Source: Micromonospora globbae (GTDB taxonomy: Bacteria > Actinomycetota > Actinomycetes > Mycobacteriales > Micromonosporaceae). Taken from it: a DNA stretch of 64,000 nt. Position 1 is the stretch's first letter; every line of letters starts with the position of its first letter. Location of the stretch: positions 1 through 64,000 of the forward strand of contig NZ_RAQQ01000017.1 in assembly GCF_003610785.1 (NCBI RefSeq). The letters are read 5' to 3'. Positions 8,696-17,098 of the stretch are shown piece by piece. The position numbers and the translations under genes are program-made. The notes below the pieces were generated by a model. The model was not told the DNA's origin, did no database searches, and saw only the letters and a list, made by a program, of their open reading frames with translations.

Positions 8696-11600
8696 ATGTC
8701 GCTGCTCGCCAGATTCAGTCTCGCCAACCGAGCGCTCATCGCGCTCATCGCGGTGGTGACCACGGCGTTCGGACTGTTCGCCGTGCCGTCGCTGAAGCAG
8801 CAGCTGCTGCCGTCGCTGGAGTTCCCCGCGGCGTTCGTCATGGCCGCGTACCCCGGCGCGGCCCCCGAGGTCGTCGAGTCGCAGGTCGTCGAGCCGATCG
8901 AGAACAGCCTCCAGGGCATTCCGGGGCTGGAGCAGGTCACCTCGACCTCCCGCGAGGGCATGGCGACCGTCCAGGTGATGTTCGAGTTCGGCACCGACCT
9001 GGACGACGTCGTCAACAAGATGCAGACGTCGCTCAACCGGATCGACGCGCAGCTGCCGGAGAGCGTGGACCCGCAGGTGATCGCGGGCAGCACCGACGAC
9101 CTGCCCGCCCTGGTGCTCGCCGCGGCCGGTGACGGCGACGAGCGGGCCCTCGCCGACAAGCTGCGTACCACCGTCCTGCCCGAGCTGGAGGCGATCGACG
9201 GCGTCCGTACCGTCGAGCTGACCGGCACCCGGGACGACATCGTCGTGGTCACGCCGGACATGGCGAAGCTGGCCGCCGCGAAGCTCCAGCCGACCGCAAT
9301 CGGGGAGGCGCTGCGGACGAACGGCGTCACCGTGCCCGCCGGCACGGTCGGCGACGGCAGCATGTCCCTGCCGGTGCAGGTCGGCACGCCCGTGGCGAGC
9401 CTGGACGACCTGCGCGGCATCGTCGTCGCCCCCGGCCCGACCCCGGTCCGGCTCGGCGACATCGCCACCGTCGAGCAGTCGCTCGCCCCGGCGACGGCCA
9501 TCACCCGCACCAACGGCCAGGACAGCCTGGGCATCGCCGTCACCGCCGCGCCGGACGGCAACGCCGTGGAGATCTCGCACGAGGTCCGCGACCGGTTGGA
9601 CGCGCTCACCGACGCCTCCGGCGCCCAGTTGACCATCGTGTTCGACCAGGCGCCGTTCGTGGAGAAGTCCATCGAGAGCCTCACCACGGAGGGCCTGCTC
9701 GGTCTGGTGATGGCGGTCGTCGTCATCCTGGTCTTCCTGCTGTCGGTCCGCTCCACGCTGGTCACGGCGGTCTCCATCCCGCTGTCCGTGCTGGTGGCGC
9801 TGATCTCGCTCTGGATCGGCGACTACTCGCTCAACCTGCTGACCCTCGGCGCGCTGACCATCGCCGTCGGCCGCGTGGTCGACGACTCGATCGTGGTGCT
9901 GGAGAACATCAAACGGCACCTGGAGTACGGCGAGGCCAAGCGGGACGCCATCCTCAACGCCGTCCGCGAGGTGGCCGGCGCCGTGACCGCGTCCACCCTC
10001 ACGACGGTCGCCGTCTTCGCCCCCATCGCGCTGGTGGGTGGCTTCGTCGGGCAGCTCTTCGCCCCGTTCGCGATCACGGTGACGGTGGCGCTGCTCGCCT
10101 CGCTGCTGGTGGCGCTCACCATCATCCCGGTGCTCGCGTACTGGTTCCTCAAGCCGCCGAGCGCCACGGCGGACCACGCCGCGATCCGGCGGGCCGCCGA
10201 GGAGAAGGAGCTGCGCAGCCCGTTGCAGCGGGGCTACCTGCCGGTGATCGGGTTCGCCACCCGCACCCGGCGTACCCGCTGGATCACCCTGGGGCTCGGC
10301 GTGCTCGTGCTCTTCGGCACGCTCGGCCTGGGCAGCCGGCTGGAGACGAACTTCCTGGACGACTCCGGCCAGGACACGCTGAGCATCCGGCAGGAGCTGC
10401 CGGCCGGCACGGGCCTGGCGGCGACCGACGCCGCGGCCCGCAAGGTCGAGGCGGTGCTGGAGCGTACGGCGGGCGTCGAGACGTACCAGGTGACGGCCGG
10501 CGGAGGCGGTGACATGGCGTTCTTCGGCGGCGGCCGGAACAACGTGGCCAGCTGGTCGCTCGCGCTGAGCGGCGACACCGACGCCGCGCGGATGCGGGAG
10601 GTGCTGCGCAAGGAGTTCGACGCCCTCGGCAGCGACGCCGGCGAGTTCACCTTCGGCGGCGGCCAGGACGCCTCCGCTAACCAGCTCGAGGTGATCGTCC
10701 AGGCCGACGACCCGGAGGTGCTGAGCCGGGCCGCGGACGCGGCGCGCGAGGCGATGGCCGGCACGCCGGACGTGGCGGACGTCACGACGAGCCTCGCCGA
10801 CCGGGTGCCGCGGGTCGACGTGACCGTCGACCGGGTGAAGGCCGGCCGGGCCGGCCTCACCGAGGCCGCCGTGGGCCAGCTCGTGGCGCAGGTCTTCCGG
10901 GGCGCCCCCCTCGGCCAGGTCACGCTCGACGGCGGCCAGCAGGACGTCGTGCTGCGCCTGTCCGCCAAGGCGCCGGTCAGCGTCGAGGAGCTGCGTGCCC
11001 TGCCCGTCGGGCCGGTGCGGCTCGTCGACATCGCCACGGTCGAGCGGGCCGAGGGCCCGCAGCAGGTCACCCGGATCGACGGTGAGCGCAGCGTGACGGT
11101 GACCGGTACGTCCACCGGCTCGAACCTCGGCGCCACCACACAGGAGCTGCGCGAGCGGCTGGACGCGATCGACGTGCCGGGCGCGACGTTCACCATCGGC
11201 GGCGTCAGCGCGGACCAGGAGGACGCGTTCGCCGACCTGCTGCTGGCGGTGCTCGCGGCCATCGCGATCGTCTTCCTGATCATGGTGGCCACCTTCCGCA
11301 GCATGGCCCAGGCGCTCATCCTGCTGATCTCGATCCCGTTCGCGGCGACCGGCGCGATCGGCCTGCTGCTGGCCACCGGTACCCCGCTCGGCGTGCCGGC
11401 GTTGATCGGTGTGCTCATGCTGGTCGGCATCGTGGTGACCAACGCGATCGTGCTGCTGGACCTGATCAACCAGTACCGGAACCAGGGCCTGGGCGTACGG
11501 GAGGCGGTCGTCGAGGGCGGCCGGCACCGGCTGCGGCCGATCCTGATGACCGCGGTGGCGACCATCTTCGCGCTGCTGCCGATGGCGTTCGGGCTCACCG

Positions 11601-11974
11601 GCGAGGGCGGCTTCATCTCGCAGCCGCTGGCCGTCGTGGTGATCGGCGGTCTGCTCAGCTCCACGGTGCTGACGCTGATCCTCGTGCCGACGCTCTACAC
11701 GATGGTGGAGCGCACCAAGGAGTCGCTGCGCGAGCGGCGCCGGCGGCGTGCCGGCGGCCCGTCCGCCGGGCCGACCGGAGCGGGCGCCCCGTCCGAGTCG
11801 GAGCCTCGGCCCGAGCCGGTCCCGGCCGGCGCGGCGGCGACGGCCCGCGCGGCGGAGCAGCCGGCGGGCGAACCGCGGCCCGTGCCCTCGGCCGCGCTCG
11901 TCGACGGTACGGACCAGTTCGAGGTGCTCCGGCTGCCGAAGAGCCGCACCTCGCCGTTGCCGCCGACCGAATAG
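8696..11974 (+). CDS. RND-superfamily efflux permease (HAE1/SwrC-like)
   Basis: 1092 aa. A proton-driven exporter of the AcrB/SwrC type in the cytoplasmic membrane. It shows the usual two-fold plan: TM1 near residue 15, a large extracytoplasmic loop (about 35-330), TM2-6 (about 335-480), TM7, a second large loop, and TM8-12 ending near 1020. The proton-relay aspartates D396-D397 are present in 'GRVVDDSIVVLEN'. The C-terminal 70 residues are Pro/Ala-rich and low complexity. No membrane-fusion protein gene is adjacent, as is normal for Gram-positive members. Substrate is unknown. It sits between thrC and the displaced thrB and is flanked by two inverted copies of the 58-bp element. ATG has the ribosome site TAGGAGTGAG. 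Confidence 0.93.
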   Translation: MSLLARFSLANRALIALIAVVTTAFGLFAVPSLKQQLLPSLEFPAAFVMAAYPGAAPEVVESQVVEPIENSLQGIPGLEQVTSTSREGMATVQVMFEFGTDLDDVVNKMQTSLNRIDAQLPESVDPQVIAGSTDDLPALVLAAAGDGDERALADKLRTTVLPELEAIDGVRTVELTGTRDDIVVVTPDMAKLAAAKLQPTAIGEALRTNGVTVPAGTVGDGSMSLPVQVGTPVASLDDLRGIVVAPGPTPVRLGDIATVEQSLAPATAITRTNGQDSLGIAVTAAPDGNAVEISHEVRDRLDALTDASGAQLTIVFDQAPFVEKSIESLTTEGLLGLVMAVVVILVFLLSVRSTLVTAVSIPLSVLVALISLWIGDYSLNLLTLGALTIAVGRVVDDSIVVLENIKRHLEYGEAKRDAILNAVREVAGAVTASTLTTVAVFAPIALVGGFVGQLFAPFAITVTVALLASLLVALTIIPVLAYWFLKPPSATADHAAIRRAAEEKELRSPLQRGYLPVIGFATRTRRTRWITLGLGVLVLFGTLGLGSRLETNFLDDSGQDTLSIRQELPAGTGLAATDAAARKVEAVLERTAGVETYQVTAGGGGDMAFFGGGRNNVASWSLALSGDTDAARMREVLRKEFDALGSDAGEFTFGGGQDASANQLEVIVQADDPEVLSRAADAAREAMAGTPDVADVTTSLADRVPRVDVTVDRVKAGRAGLTEAAVGQLVAQVFRGAPLGQVTLDGGQQDVVLRLSAKAPVSVEELRALPVGPVRLVDIATVERAEGPQQVTRIDGERSVTVTGTSTGSNLGATTQELRERLDAIDVPGATFTIGGVSADQEDAFADLLLAVLAAIAIVFLIMVATFRSMAQALILLISIPFAATGAIGLLLATGTPLGVPALIGVLMLVGIVVTNAIVLLDLINQYRNQGLGVREAVVEGGRHRLRPILMTAVATIFALLPMAFGLTGEGGFISQPLAVVVIGGLLSSTVLTLILVPTLYTMVERTKESLRERRRRRAGGPSAGPTGAGAPSESEPRPEPVPAGAAATARAAEQPAGEPRPVPSAALVDGTDQFEVLRLPKSRTSPLPPTE

Positions 11975-11990
11975 GCGACCGGACGAAGGT

Positions 11991-12026
11991 CGCGCCCCCG
12001 GCAGGCCGGCGCCTGCCGGGGGCGCG
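11991..12026 (+). terminator. Terminator of the RND gene
   Basis: Perfect 15-bp stem (11991-12005 with 12012-12026, core GCGCCCCCGGCAGG) with a 6-nt loop, 16 nt after the stop. No U-tract. Confidence 0.75.
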
Positions 12027-12085
12027 CCGTCTCCGCCGGCGCCCCTCCAACCCGAGCGTCCGCGGTCCCGGCGGCCGCCGGCGTC

Positions 12086-12143
12086 GACCATGAGGTTGTT
12101 GCCACGACACGCCGTCGCGGGCGGCAACAACTTCATGATCAAC
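12086..12143 (+). repeat. 58-bp palindromic element, copy B
   Basis: Begins GACCATGAGGTTGTTGCC, then the core CACGACACGCCG, and ends GGCAACAACTTCATGATC plus AAC. The arms pair over about 18 bp. It lies in the gap between the RND terminator and the MFS gene, in opposite orientation to copy A. Confidence 0.85.
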
Positions 12144-12208
12144 AGGGTGGCCGCGCCGGGGGCGGCGCGCACGGGGAGACGTTCCGGGGCGGGGTAGGGT
12201 CCTGCTCC

Positions 12209-13453
12209 GTGGCGTCCACCCTGTCGGTCCTCACCCGGAACCGGAGCTTCCGCAATCTCTTCCTGGCCGAGCTGGTGGTCTTCGGGTCGGACTGGTTCGT
12301 CATGGTCCCGCTGCTCGTGCTGCTCCCGGACCTCACGGGGAGCGGCGTGTGGGGAGCGCTGGTCCTCGCCGTCGACACCGGGGTCGTGGCGCTGCTGCTG
12401 CCGTTCACCGGCACCCTCGCCGACCGGTTCGACCGCCGCAAGATCATGATGGTGGCCAACGTGGCGGCGTCGGCCGGGGTGCTGCTCCTGCTCGGCGTAC
12501 GCAGCGCGGGCACCGCGTGGCTCGCCATGGTGGCGATCGCGGTGATCGCCGTCGCCAAGGGCTTCTACTCGCCGGCCGCCCAGGCGGCCCTGCCCAACGT
12601 GCTCGACCCCGACGAACTGGCGGCCGGAAACGCGGTCGCCGGATCGGCGTGGGGCACGATGACGGTCGTCGGCGCCTCGCTCGGCGGTGTGCTGAGCGAC
12701 CGGGTCGGCGCGTACGCCTGCTTCTGGATCGCCGCGGTCGGCCTGGCGCTCGCCGCGGTCCTCGCCGCGACCATCCGGCGGCCCCTCCAGGCGCCCCGGG
12801 AGGCCGACCTCGCCCCGCAGCGGGCCTGGGCGGCGGTGGGCGAGGCGCTGCGCTACATCGGGCACCGGCCGCGCGTGCTGGCGCTGGTCACCGTGAAGTC
12901 GGCGGTCGGCCTCGGCAACGGGGTGCTGACCGTCTTCCCGCTGCTCGCCGGGGTGTACGGGGCCGGCCCGTCCGGCACGGGTCTGCTCTTCGCGGTCCGC
13001 GGCGCGGGCGCGCTGGTCGGGCCGATCCTGATGCGCCGGGTGCTCACCAACCGGGCCTGGCTGCTGCCCGGCCTGGCGCTGTCGATGTCCCTGTACGGGC
13101 TGGCCTACCTCGGCACCTCGGTGGCGGGCTGGTTCCCGCTCGTGCTGCTGCTCGTGTTCGTGGCACACCTCGCGGGCGGCAGCAACTGGGTGATGTCGAA
13201 CTTCGCCCTCCAGGGCGAGGTGCCGGACCGGCTGCGCGGCCGCGTGTTCGCCACCGACATGATGCTGGCGACGCTCGCCGTCTCGATCAGTCAGCTCGTC
13301 GTCGCGGCGGTCGTGGACACCGTGGACGAGCGGGTGGTGCTCGCCGGCTGCGGGCTGGTCACCCTCGTGTACGCCGTCGGCTGGCGCTTCGCCACCCGCC
13401 GGCTCTCCCTCACCGACCCGGTTCCCGAACCGGCCCCCGACGCGGCCCGCTGA
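12209..13453 (+). CDS. Major facilitator superfamily transporter
   Basis: 414 aa from GTG at 12209; a TAGGGT box lies 8 nt upstream and there is no clear ribosome site, so the mRNA may be leaderless or nearly so. Eleven to twelve hydrophobic helices are visible. The MFS loop 2-3 signature appears as 'GTLADRFDRRKIMM'. The layout and 'ADRFDRRKI' motif resemble the MFS_3/EntS exporter group. Substrate is unknown. It lies between the RND pump and thrB on the same strand. The pair may form an efflux insertion in the threonine gene block. Confidence 0.9.
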   Translation: MASTLSVLTRNRSFRNLFLAELVVFGSDWFVMVPLLVLLPDLTGSGVWGALVLAVDTGVVALLLPFTGTLADRFDRRKIMMVANVAASAGVLLLLGVRSAGTAWLAMVAIAVIAVAKGFYSPAAQAALPNVLDPDELAAGNAVAGSAWGTMTVVGASLGGVLSDRVGAYACFWIAAVGLALAAVLAATIRRPLQAPREADLAPQRAWAAVGEALRYIGHRPRVLALVTVKSAVGLGNGVLTVFPLLAGVYGAGPSGTGLLFAVRGAGALVGPILMRRVLTNRAWLLPGLALSMSLYGLAYLGTSVAGWFPLVLLLVFVAHLAGGSNWVMSNFALQGEVPDRLRGRVFATDMMLATLAVSISQLVVAAVVDTVDERVVLAGCGLVTLVYAVGWRFATRRLSLTDPVPEPAPDAAR

Positions 13454-13539
13454 CCCGGGCATCCCGACCGCCCCGCCCGCCTCACGCGGCTGTCGTCCCA
13501 CCGCTCGGGCCGAGATCCGGAACCGTCGGTCCCCGGCCC

Positions 13540-13545
13540 TAGCAT
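13540..13545 (+). promoter_or_regulatory. -10 box for leaderless thrB
   Basis: TAGCAT ends 6 nt before the GTG start at 13552, with no Shine-Dalgarno sequence. It implies that thrB has its own promoter after displacement from thrC. Confidence 0.6.
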
Positions 13546-13551
13546 GAGCCC

Positions 13552-14496
13552 GTGCCGACGAACTTCACCGCCGGGCCGGTCCGGGTCCGGGTCCCCGCCA
13601 CCAGCGCCAACCTGGGGCCGGGCTTCGACGCGTTGGGGCTAGCCCTCGGTCTCCACGACGACGTGAGCGCCGAGATCGTGCCGACCGGGGTGCGCGTGAC
13701 GGTGACCGGGCAGGGCGCGGGGGAGCTGCCCGACGACGACCGTCACCTGGTGGTCCGGTCGATGCGCGCGGCCTTCGAGCGGCTCGACGCGCGACCCACG
13801 GGCCTCGCCGTGGAGTGCGTCAACCGCATCCCGCAGGCGCGCGGGCTCGGGTCGTCGTCGGCGGCCATCGTCGCGGGGGTGTTGCTGGCCCGGGCGCTGG
13901 TGACCGACGGCGAGCGCCGCCTCGACGACGACGCGGTGCTCCGGCTCGCCGCCGAGCTGGAGGGGCATCCCGACAACGTGGCGCCGTGCCTGCTCGGCGG
14001 GTTCACCGTCGCCTGGACCGAGCCCACCGGGGCGCGGGCCGTCACCCGCGAGGTCGCGGAGGGCGTACGCCCCACTGTCTACGTGCCCACCGAGCGCGGG
14101 CTGACCGCGGAGGCCCGGGCGGCGCTGCCCGCCACCGTGCCGCACGGCGACGCGGCGTTGACGGCCGGGCGGGCGGCCCTGCTCGTGCACGCCATCACCA
14201 CCGACCCGACGCTGCTGCTGCCGGCCACCGTCGACCGGCTGCACCAGGACTACCGGGCCGCCGGCATGCCGGCCACGGCCGCCCTGGTGGGTGCGCTGCG
14301 TGAGGCCGGTGTGGCCGCTGTGGTCAGCGGGGCGGGTCCGACTGTGCTCGCGCTCAGCGATCCGCCCGAGGGCTTCGACCCGGGAAGAGACTGGCAGGTC
14401 TGGCGGTTACCGATAGATGTCAGCGGTGCCCGGGTCGCCCGGGGTAGACTTGGACACGCCGAGCGGGACCCTGTTGCCGCAGGTCGGAAGAGTTGA
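13552..14496 (+). CDS. thrB: Homoserine kinase
   Basis: 314 aa, GTG start. A GHMP-family kinase that phosphorylates homoserine to O-phosphohomoserine, the substrate of ThrC. Motif 1 'VPATSANLGPGFD' is near residue 15, the ATP-binding motif 2 'PQARGLGSSSAAI' near 92-104, and the C-terminal motif 3 'VVSGAGPTVLAL' near 260. Normally it follows thrC directly in actinobacteria; here the RND and MFS genes intervene and thrB has its own leaderless promoter. The product stays linked to the pathway of hom and thrC upstream. Confidence 0.95.
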   Translation: MPTNFTAGPVRVRVPATSANLGPGFDALGLALGLHDDVSAEIVPTGVRVTVTGQGAGELPDDDRHLVVRSMRAAFERLDARPTGLAVECVNRIPQARGLGSSSAAIVAGVLLARALVTDGERRLDDDAVLRLAAELEGHPDNVAPCLLGGFTVAWTEPTGARAVTREVAEGVRPTVYVPTERGLTAEARAALPATVPHGDAALTAGRAALLVHAITTDPTLLLPATVDRLHQDYRAAGMPATAALVGALREAGVAAVVSGAGPTVLALSDPPEGFDPGRDWQVWRLPIDVSGARVARGRLGHAERDPVAAGRKS

Positions 14497-14793
14497 TTAC
14501 GCTCTAGACTTAGCACAGCCGCGAAGCATGCGATCTTCCTGCGGGTCGGCGCACCCCCGAAGCTCTCGGCGGTCAGCCCGTCACCCCTGCCAAGGCCCAA
14601 CGCCGCACCGCAGTTTCCACAGGTCGCCGCAGACGGCGAGACCTGCTCACCGATGTTGGTGAGTCGGGAAACCGACCGGCTGCTGTGTTACAGACTCCCG
14701 CGCCGCGTTCGTGCGAGGCGGGTGCACCGAGGCCGCCCGGCCACCTGCTCTGTCGACTCCGGGCAGTCCCGGCCTATCGAGGGAAGGAATCCA

Positions 14794-16818
14794 TTGAGCG
14801 ACACCACCGACGTGACGTCGGATGTTTCCAACGTCGCTGGCGAAGCCACCAACGCCGCTCCCACCCGTCGTCGGCGTGGCGGCACCGGTCTGTCGGCGAT
14901 GCTGCTGCCAGAGCTCCAGAGCCTGGCCGCGTCGCTCGGCATCTCCGGCACGGCTCGCATGCGTAAGGGCGAGCTGATCAGCGCGATCACCGAGCGGCAG
15001 GGCGCCGCCGCCGGGACCCCTCGACCGCGGGCCGAGGTCGCGGCCGCGGCCGCTCCCGCGCGGGAAGAGGTGCACGCCGAGGTCCGGGAGACCACCGAGC
15101 GGCCGGAGGCCGAGCGGCGTACCGCCGAGCAGGCGCCCGCCGAGCAGGCCACCGTCGAGACGGAGGGCCGTGGCCGGACCCGGCGCCGGGGCGCCGCCGC
15201 GGAGGCGCGAGCCGCCGAGGCGCGTACGGCGGAGACGCGCACCGACGAGGCCGAGGCCGGCGAGCGCGCCGACCGCGGCGGACGCGAGCGCGGTGAGCGT
15301 GCCGAGCGCGGTGAGCGTGCGGAGCGTGCCGAGCGCGGTGAGCGTGCCGAGCGCGGTGAGCGTGCGGAGCGCGGCGACCGGGCCGAGCGCGGTGAGCGTG
15401 GCGAGCGCGGTGAGCGTGCGGAGCGCGGCGACCGGGCCGAGCGCGGTGAGCGTGGCGACCGGGCCGACCGTGCCGAGCGCGGTGAGCGTGGCGAGCGGGC
15501 CGAGCGCAACGACCGTGGCGACCGCAACGAGCGGGGCCAGCGTGCCGAGCGGGACACCGACGGCGAGGAGGACGGCGAGAGCGGCGGCCGGCGTGGCCGG
15601 CGCAGCCGCTTCCGGGACCGTCGCCGTGGCCGGGGCGAGCGCTCCGAGGGCGGCGACGGCGGTCGCGAGCCGCAGGTCAGCGAGGACGACGTGCTCGTCC
15701 CGGTGGCCGGCATCATCGACGTGCTCGACAACTACGCCTTCGTACGGACGACCGGCTACCTGGCCGGCCCGAACGACGTGTACGTGTCGATGTCCCAGAT
15801 CAAGAAGTACGGCCTTCGCCGCGGTGACGCGATCACCGGTGCGGTCCGCGCGGCCCGGGAGGGCGAGCAGCGGCGGGACAAGTACAACCCGCTGGTCCGC
15901 CTCGACACGATCAACGGGATGGAGCCCGAGGAGGCCAAGCGCCGCCCCGAGTTCTACAAGCTCACCCCGCTCTACCCGCAGGAGCGACTGCGGCTGGAGA
16001 CCGAGCCGCACATCCTGACCACCCGTGTCATCGACCTCGTGATGCCGATCGGCAAGGGCCAGCGGGCGCTCATCGTGTCGCCGCCGAAGGCGGGCAAGAC
16101 GATGGTGCTGCAGGCGATCGCGAACGCGATCACGCGCAACAACCCGGAGTGCCACCTCATGGTGGTGCTCGTGGACGAGCGGCCCGAAGAGGTCACCGAC
16201 ATGCAGCGGTCGGTGAAGGGCGAGGTCATCGCGGCCACGTTCGACCGTCCGCCGCAGGACCACACCACGGTGGCGGAGCTGGCGATCGAGCGGGCGAAGC
16301 GCCTCGTCGAGCTGGGTCACGACGTCGTCGTGCTGCTCGACTCGGTGACGCGGCTCGGCCGGTCGTACAACCTGGCGGCGCCGGCCAGCGGCCGGATCAT
16401 GTCGGGTGGTATCGACTCCACGGCGCTCTACCCGCCGAAGCGCTTCCTCGGCGCGGCTCGCAACATCGAGAACGGCGGCTCCCTGACCATCCTCGCCACG
16501 GCGCTGGTCGAGACCGGCTCCATGGCGGACACGGTCATCTTCGAGGAGTTCAAGGGCACCGGTAACGCGGAGCTGAAGCTGGACCGGAAGATCGCCGACA
16601 AGCGCACCTTCCCGGCCATCGACATCCACCCGTCCGGCACGCGCAAGGAGGAGATCCTGCTCGCGCCGGAGGAACTGGCCATCATCCACAAGCTCCGCAA
16701 GGTCCTGCACTCGCTGGACTCGCAGGCGGCGCTGGACCTGCTGCTGGACCGCCTGAAGCAGTCCCGCACCAACATCGAGTTCCTCATGCAGATCGCGAAG
16801 TCCACGCCGGGGGAGTGA
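14794..16818 (+). CDS. rho: Transcription termination factor Rho
   Basis: About 674 aa from TTG at 14794, chosen because GGGAAGGA lies 6 nt upstream and the protein then starts 'LSDTTDVTSDVSN'. The frame also opens from an ATG at 14653, which lacks a ribosome site. The Rho N-terminal helix domain ('LLPELQSLAASLGISG') is at about 35-70. An Arg/Glu/Gly-rich insert covers about 75-290. The cold-shock-like RNA-binding domain begins near 295 ('VAGIIDVLDNYAFVRT'). The RecA-like ATPase has Walker A 'PPKAGKTM' near 430 and Walker B 'VVVLLDSVTRLGRSYN' near 510. It terminates untranslated transcripts. The 297 nt between thrB and this start probably form a long 5' leader. Confidence 0.95.
   Translation: MSDTTDVTSDVSNVAGEATNAAPTRRRRGGTGLSAMLLPELQSLAASLGISGTARMRKGELISAITERQGAAAGTPRPRAEVAAAAAPAREEVHAEVRETTERPEAERRTAEQAPAEQATVETEGRGRTRRRGAAAEARAAEARTAETRTDEAEAGERADRGGRERGERAERGERAERAERGERAERGERAERGDRAERGERGERGERAERGDRAERGERGDRADRAERGERGERAERNDRGDRNERGQRAERDTDGEEDGESGGRRGRRSRFRDRRRGRGERSEGGDGGREPQVSEDDVLVPVAGIIDVLDNYAFVRTTGYLAGPNDVYVSMSQIKKYGLRRGDAITGAVRAAREGEQRRDKYNPLVRLDTINGMEPEEAKRRPEFYKLTPLYPQERLRLETEPHILTTRVIDLVMPIGKGQRALIVSPPKAGKTMVLQAIANAITRNNPECHLMVVLVDERPEEVTDMQRSVKGEVIAATFDRPPQDHTTVAELAIERAKRLVELGHDVVVLLDSVTRLGRSYNLAAPASGRIMSGGIDSTALYPPKRFLGAARNIENGGSLTILATALVETGSMADTVIFEEFKGTGNAELKLDRKIADKRTFPAIDIHPSGTRKEEILLAPEELAIIHKLRKVLHSLDSQAALDLLLDRLKQSRTNIEFLMQIAKSTPGE
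15284..15546 (+). repeat. Coding repeat for Arg-Gly-Glu-Arg units in Rho
   Basis: About 260 bp of imperfect short tandem repeats built on GAGCGCGGTGAGCGTGCG-like 15- to 18-mers, coding for 'AERGERAERGE' and 'AERGDRAERGE' units (Rho residues about 163-250). Inserts of this kind between the N-terminal and RNA-binding domains are typical of high-GC actinobacterial Rho and give extra RNA affinity; the unit number here may vary by slippage. Confidence 0.85.
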
Positions 16819-16838
16819 CCTCTCCCGACGGGGAACCC

Positions 16839-16870
16839 ACGAAGGGCACGGCCACGGCCGTGCCCTTCGT
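16839..16870 (+). terminator. Terminator of rho
   Basis: Perfect 14-bp stem (16839-16852 with 16857-16870, ACGAAGGGCACGGC and its complement) and a CACG tetraloop, 20 nt after the rho stop. The rest of the 280-bp gap to the next gene shows no other gene. Confidence 0.8.
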
Positions 16871-17098
16871 CGTGTCCGCGCCCGGTCGCTCGACGCCCGA
16901 CGACCGCGTCCCCATCCGGTGTCCGCGCGCCGGTCCCGCTGTCGGATGCGCGTCCGGCGCCCGCCGGCAGCCGTGGCTTCCGGGTGAGCCGGCGGTCGCG
17001 AGTGGACGGCGGCCGGGGCCACGACGCCGTCGAAGTTTTCCTTCGGTTAAGGCGTCGCCTATTGAAACTTCTATTCACCGTCCGGTTGACTGTCGTCC

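Noticed and set aside
8489..13501. Very long open frame on the minus strand opposite the RND and MFS genes
   Set aside because: It is rich in Arg/Gly/His and lacks any domain; it results from high-GC codon bias of the real + strand genes.
14653..14793. Upstream in-frame ATG as the rho start
   Set aside because: No ribosome site and an unconserved N-terminus; the TTG at 14794 has GGGAAGGA at good spacing and a normal N-terminus.
15284..15546. Tandem repeat considered as a CRISPR array
   Set aside because: The units are in frame, coding, without spacers, and belong to the Rho insert.
17041..17098. PHO-box-like sequence (ATTCACCGTCC) before the glycosidase gene
   Set aside because: Only one unit fits and the second 11-nt unit does not match the PhoP direct-repeat consensus.
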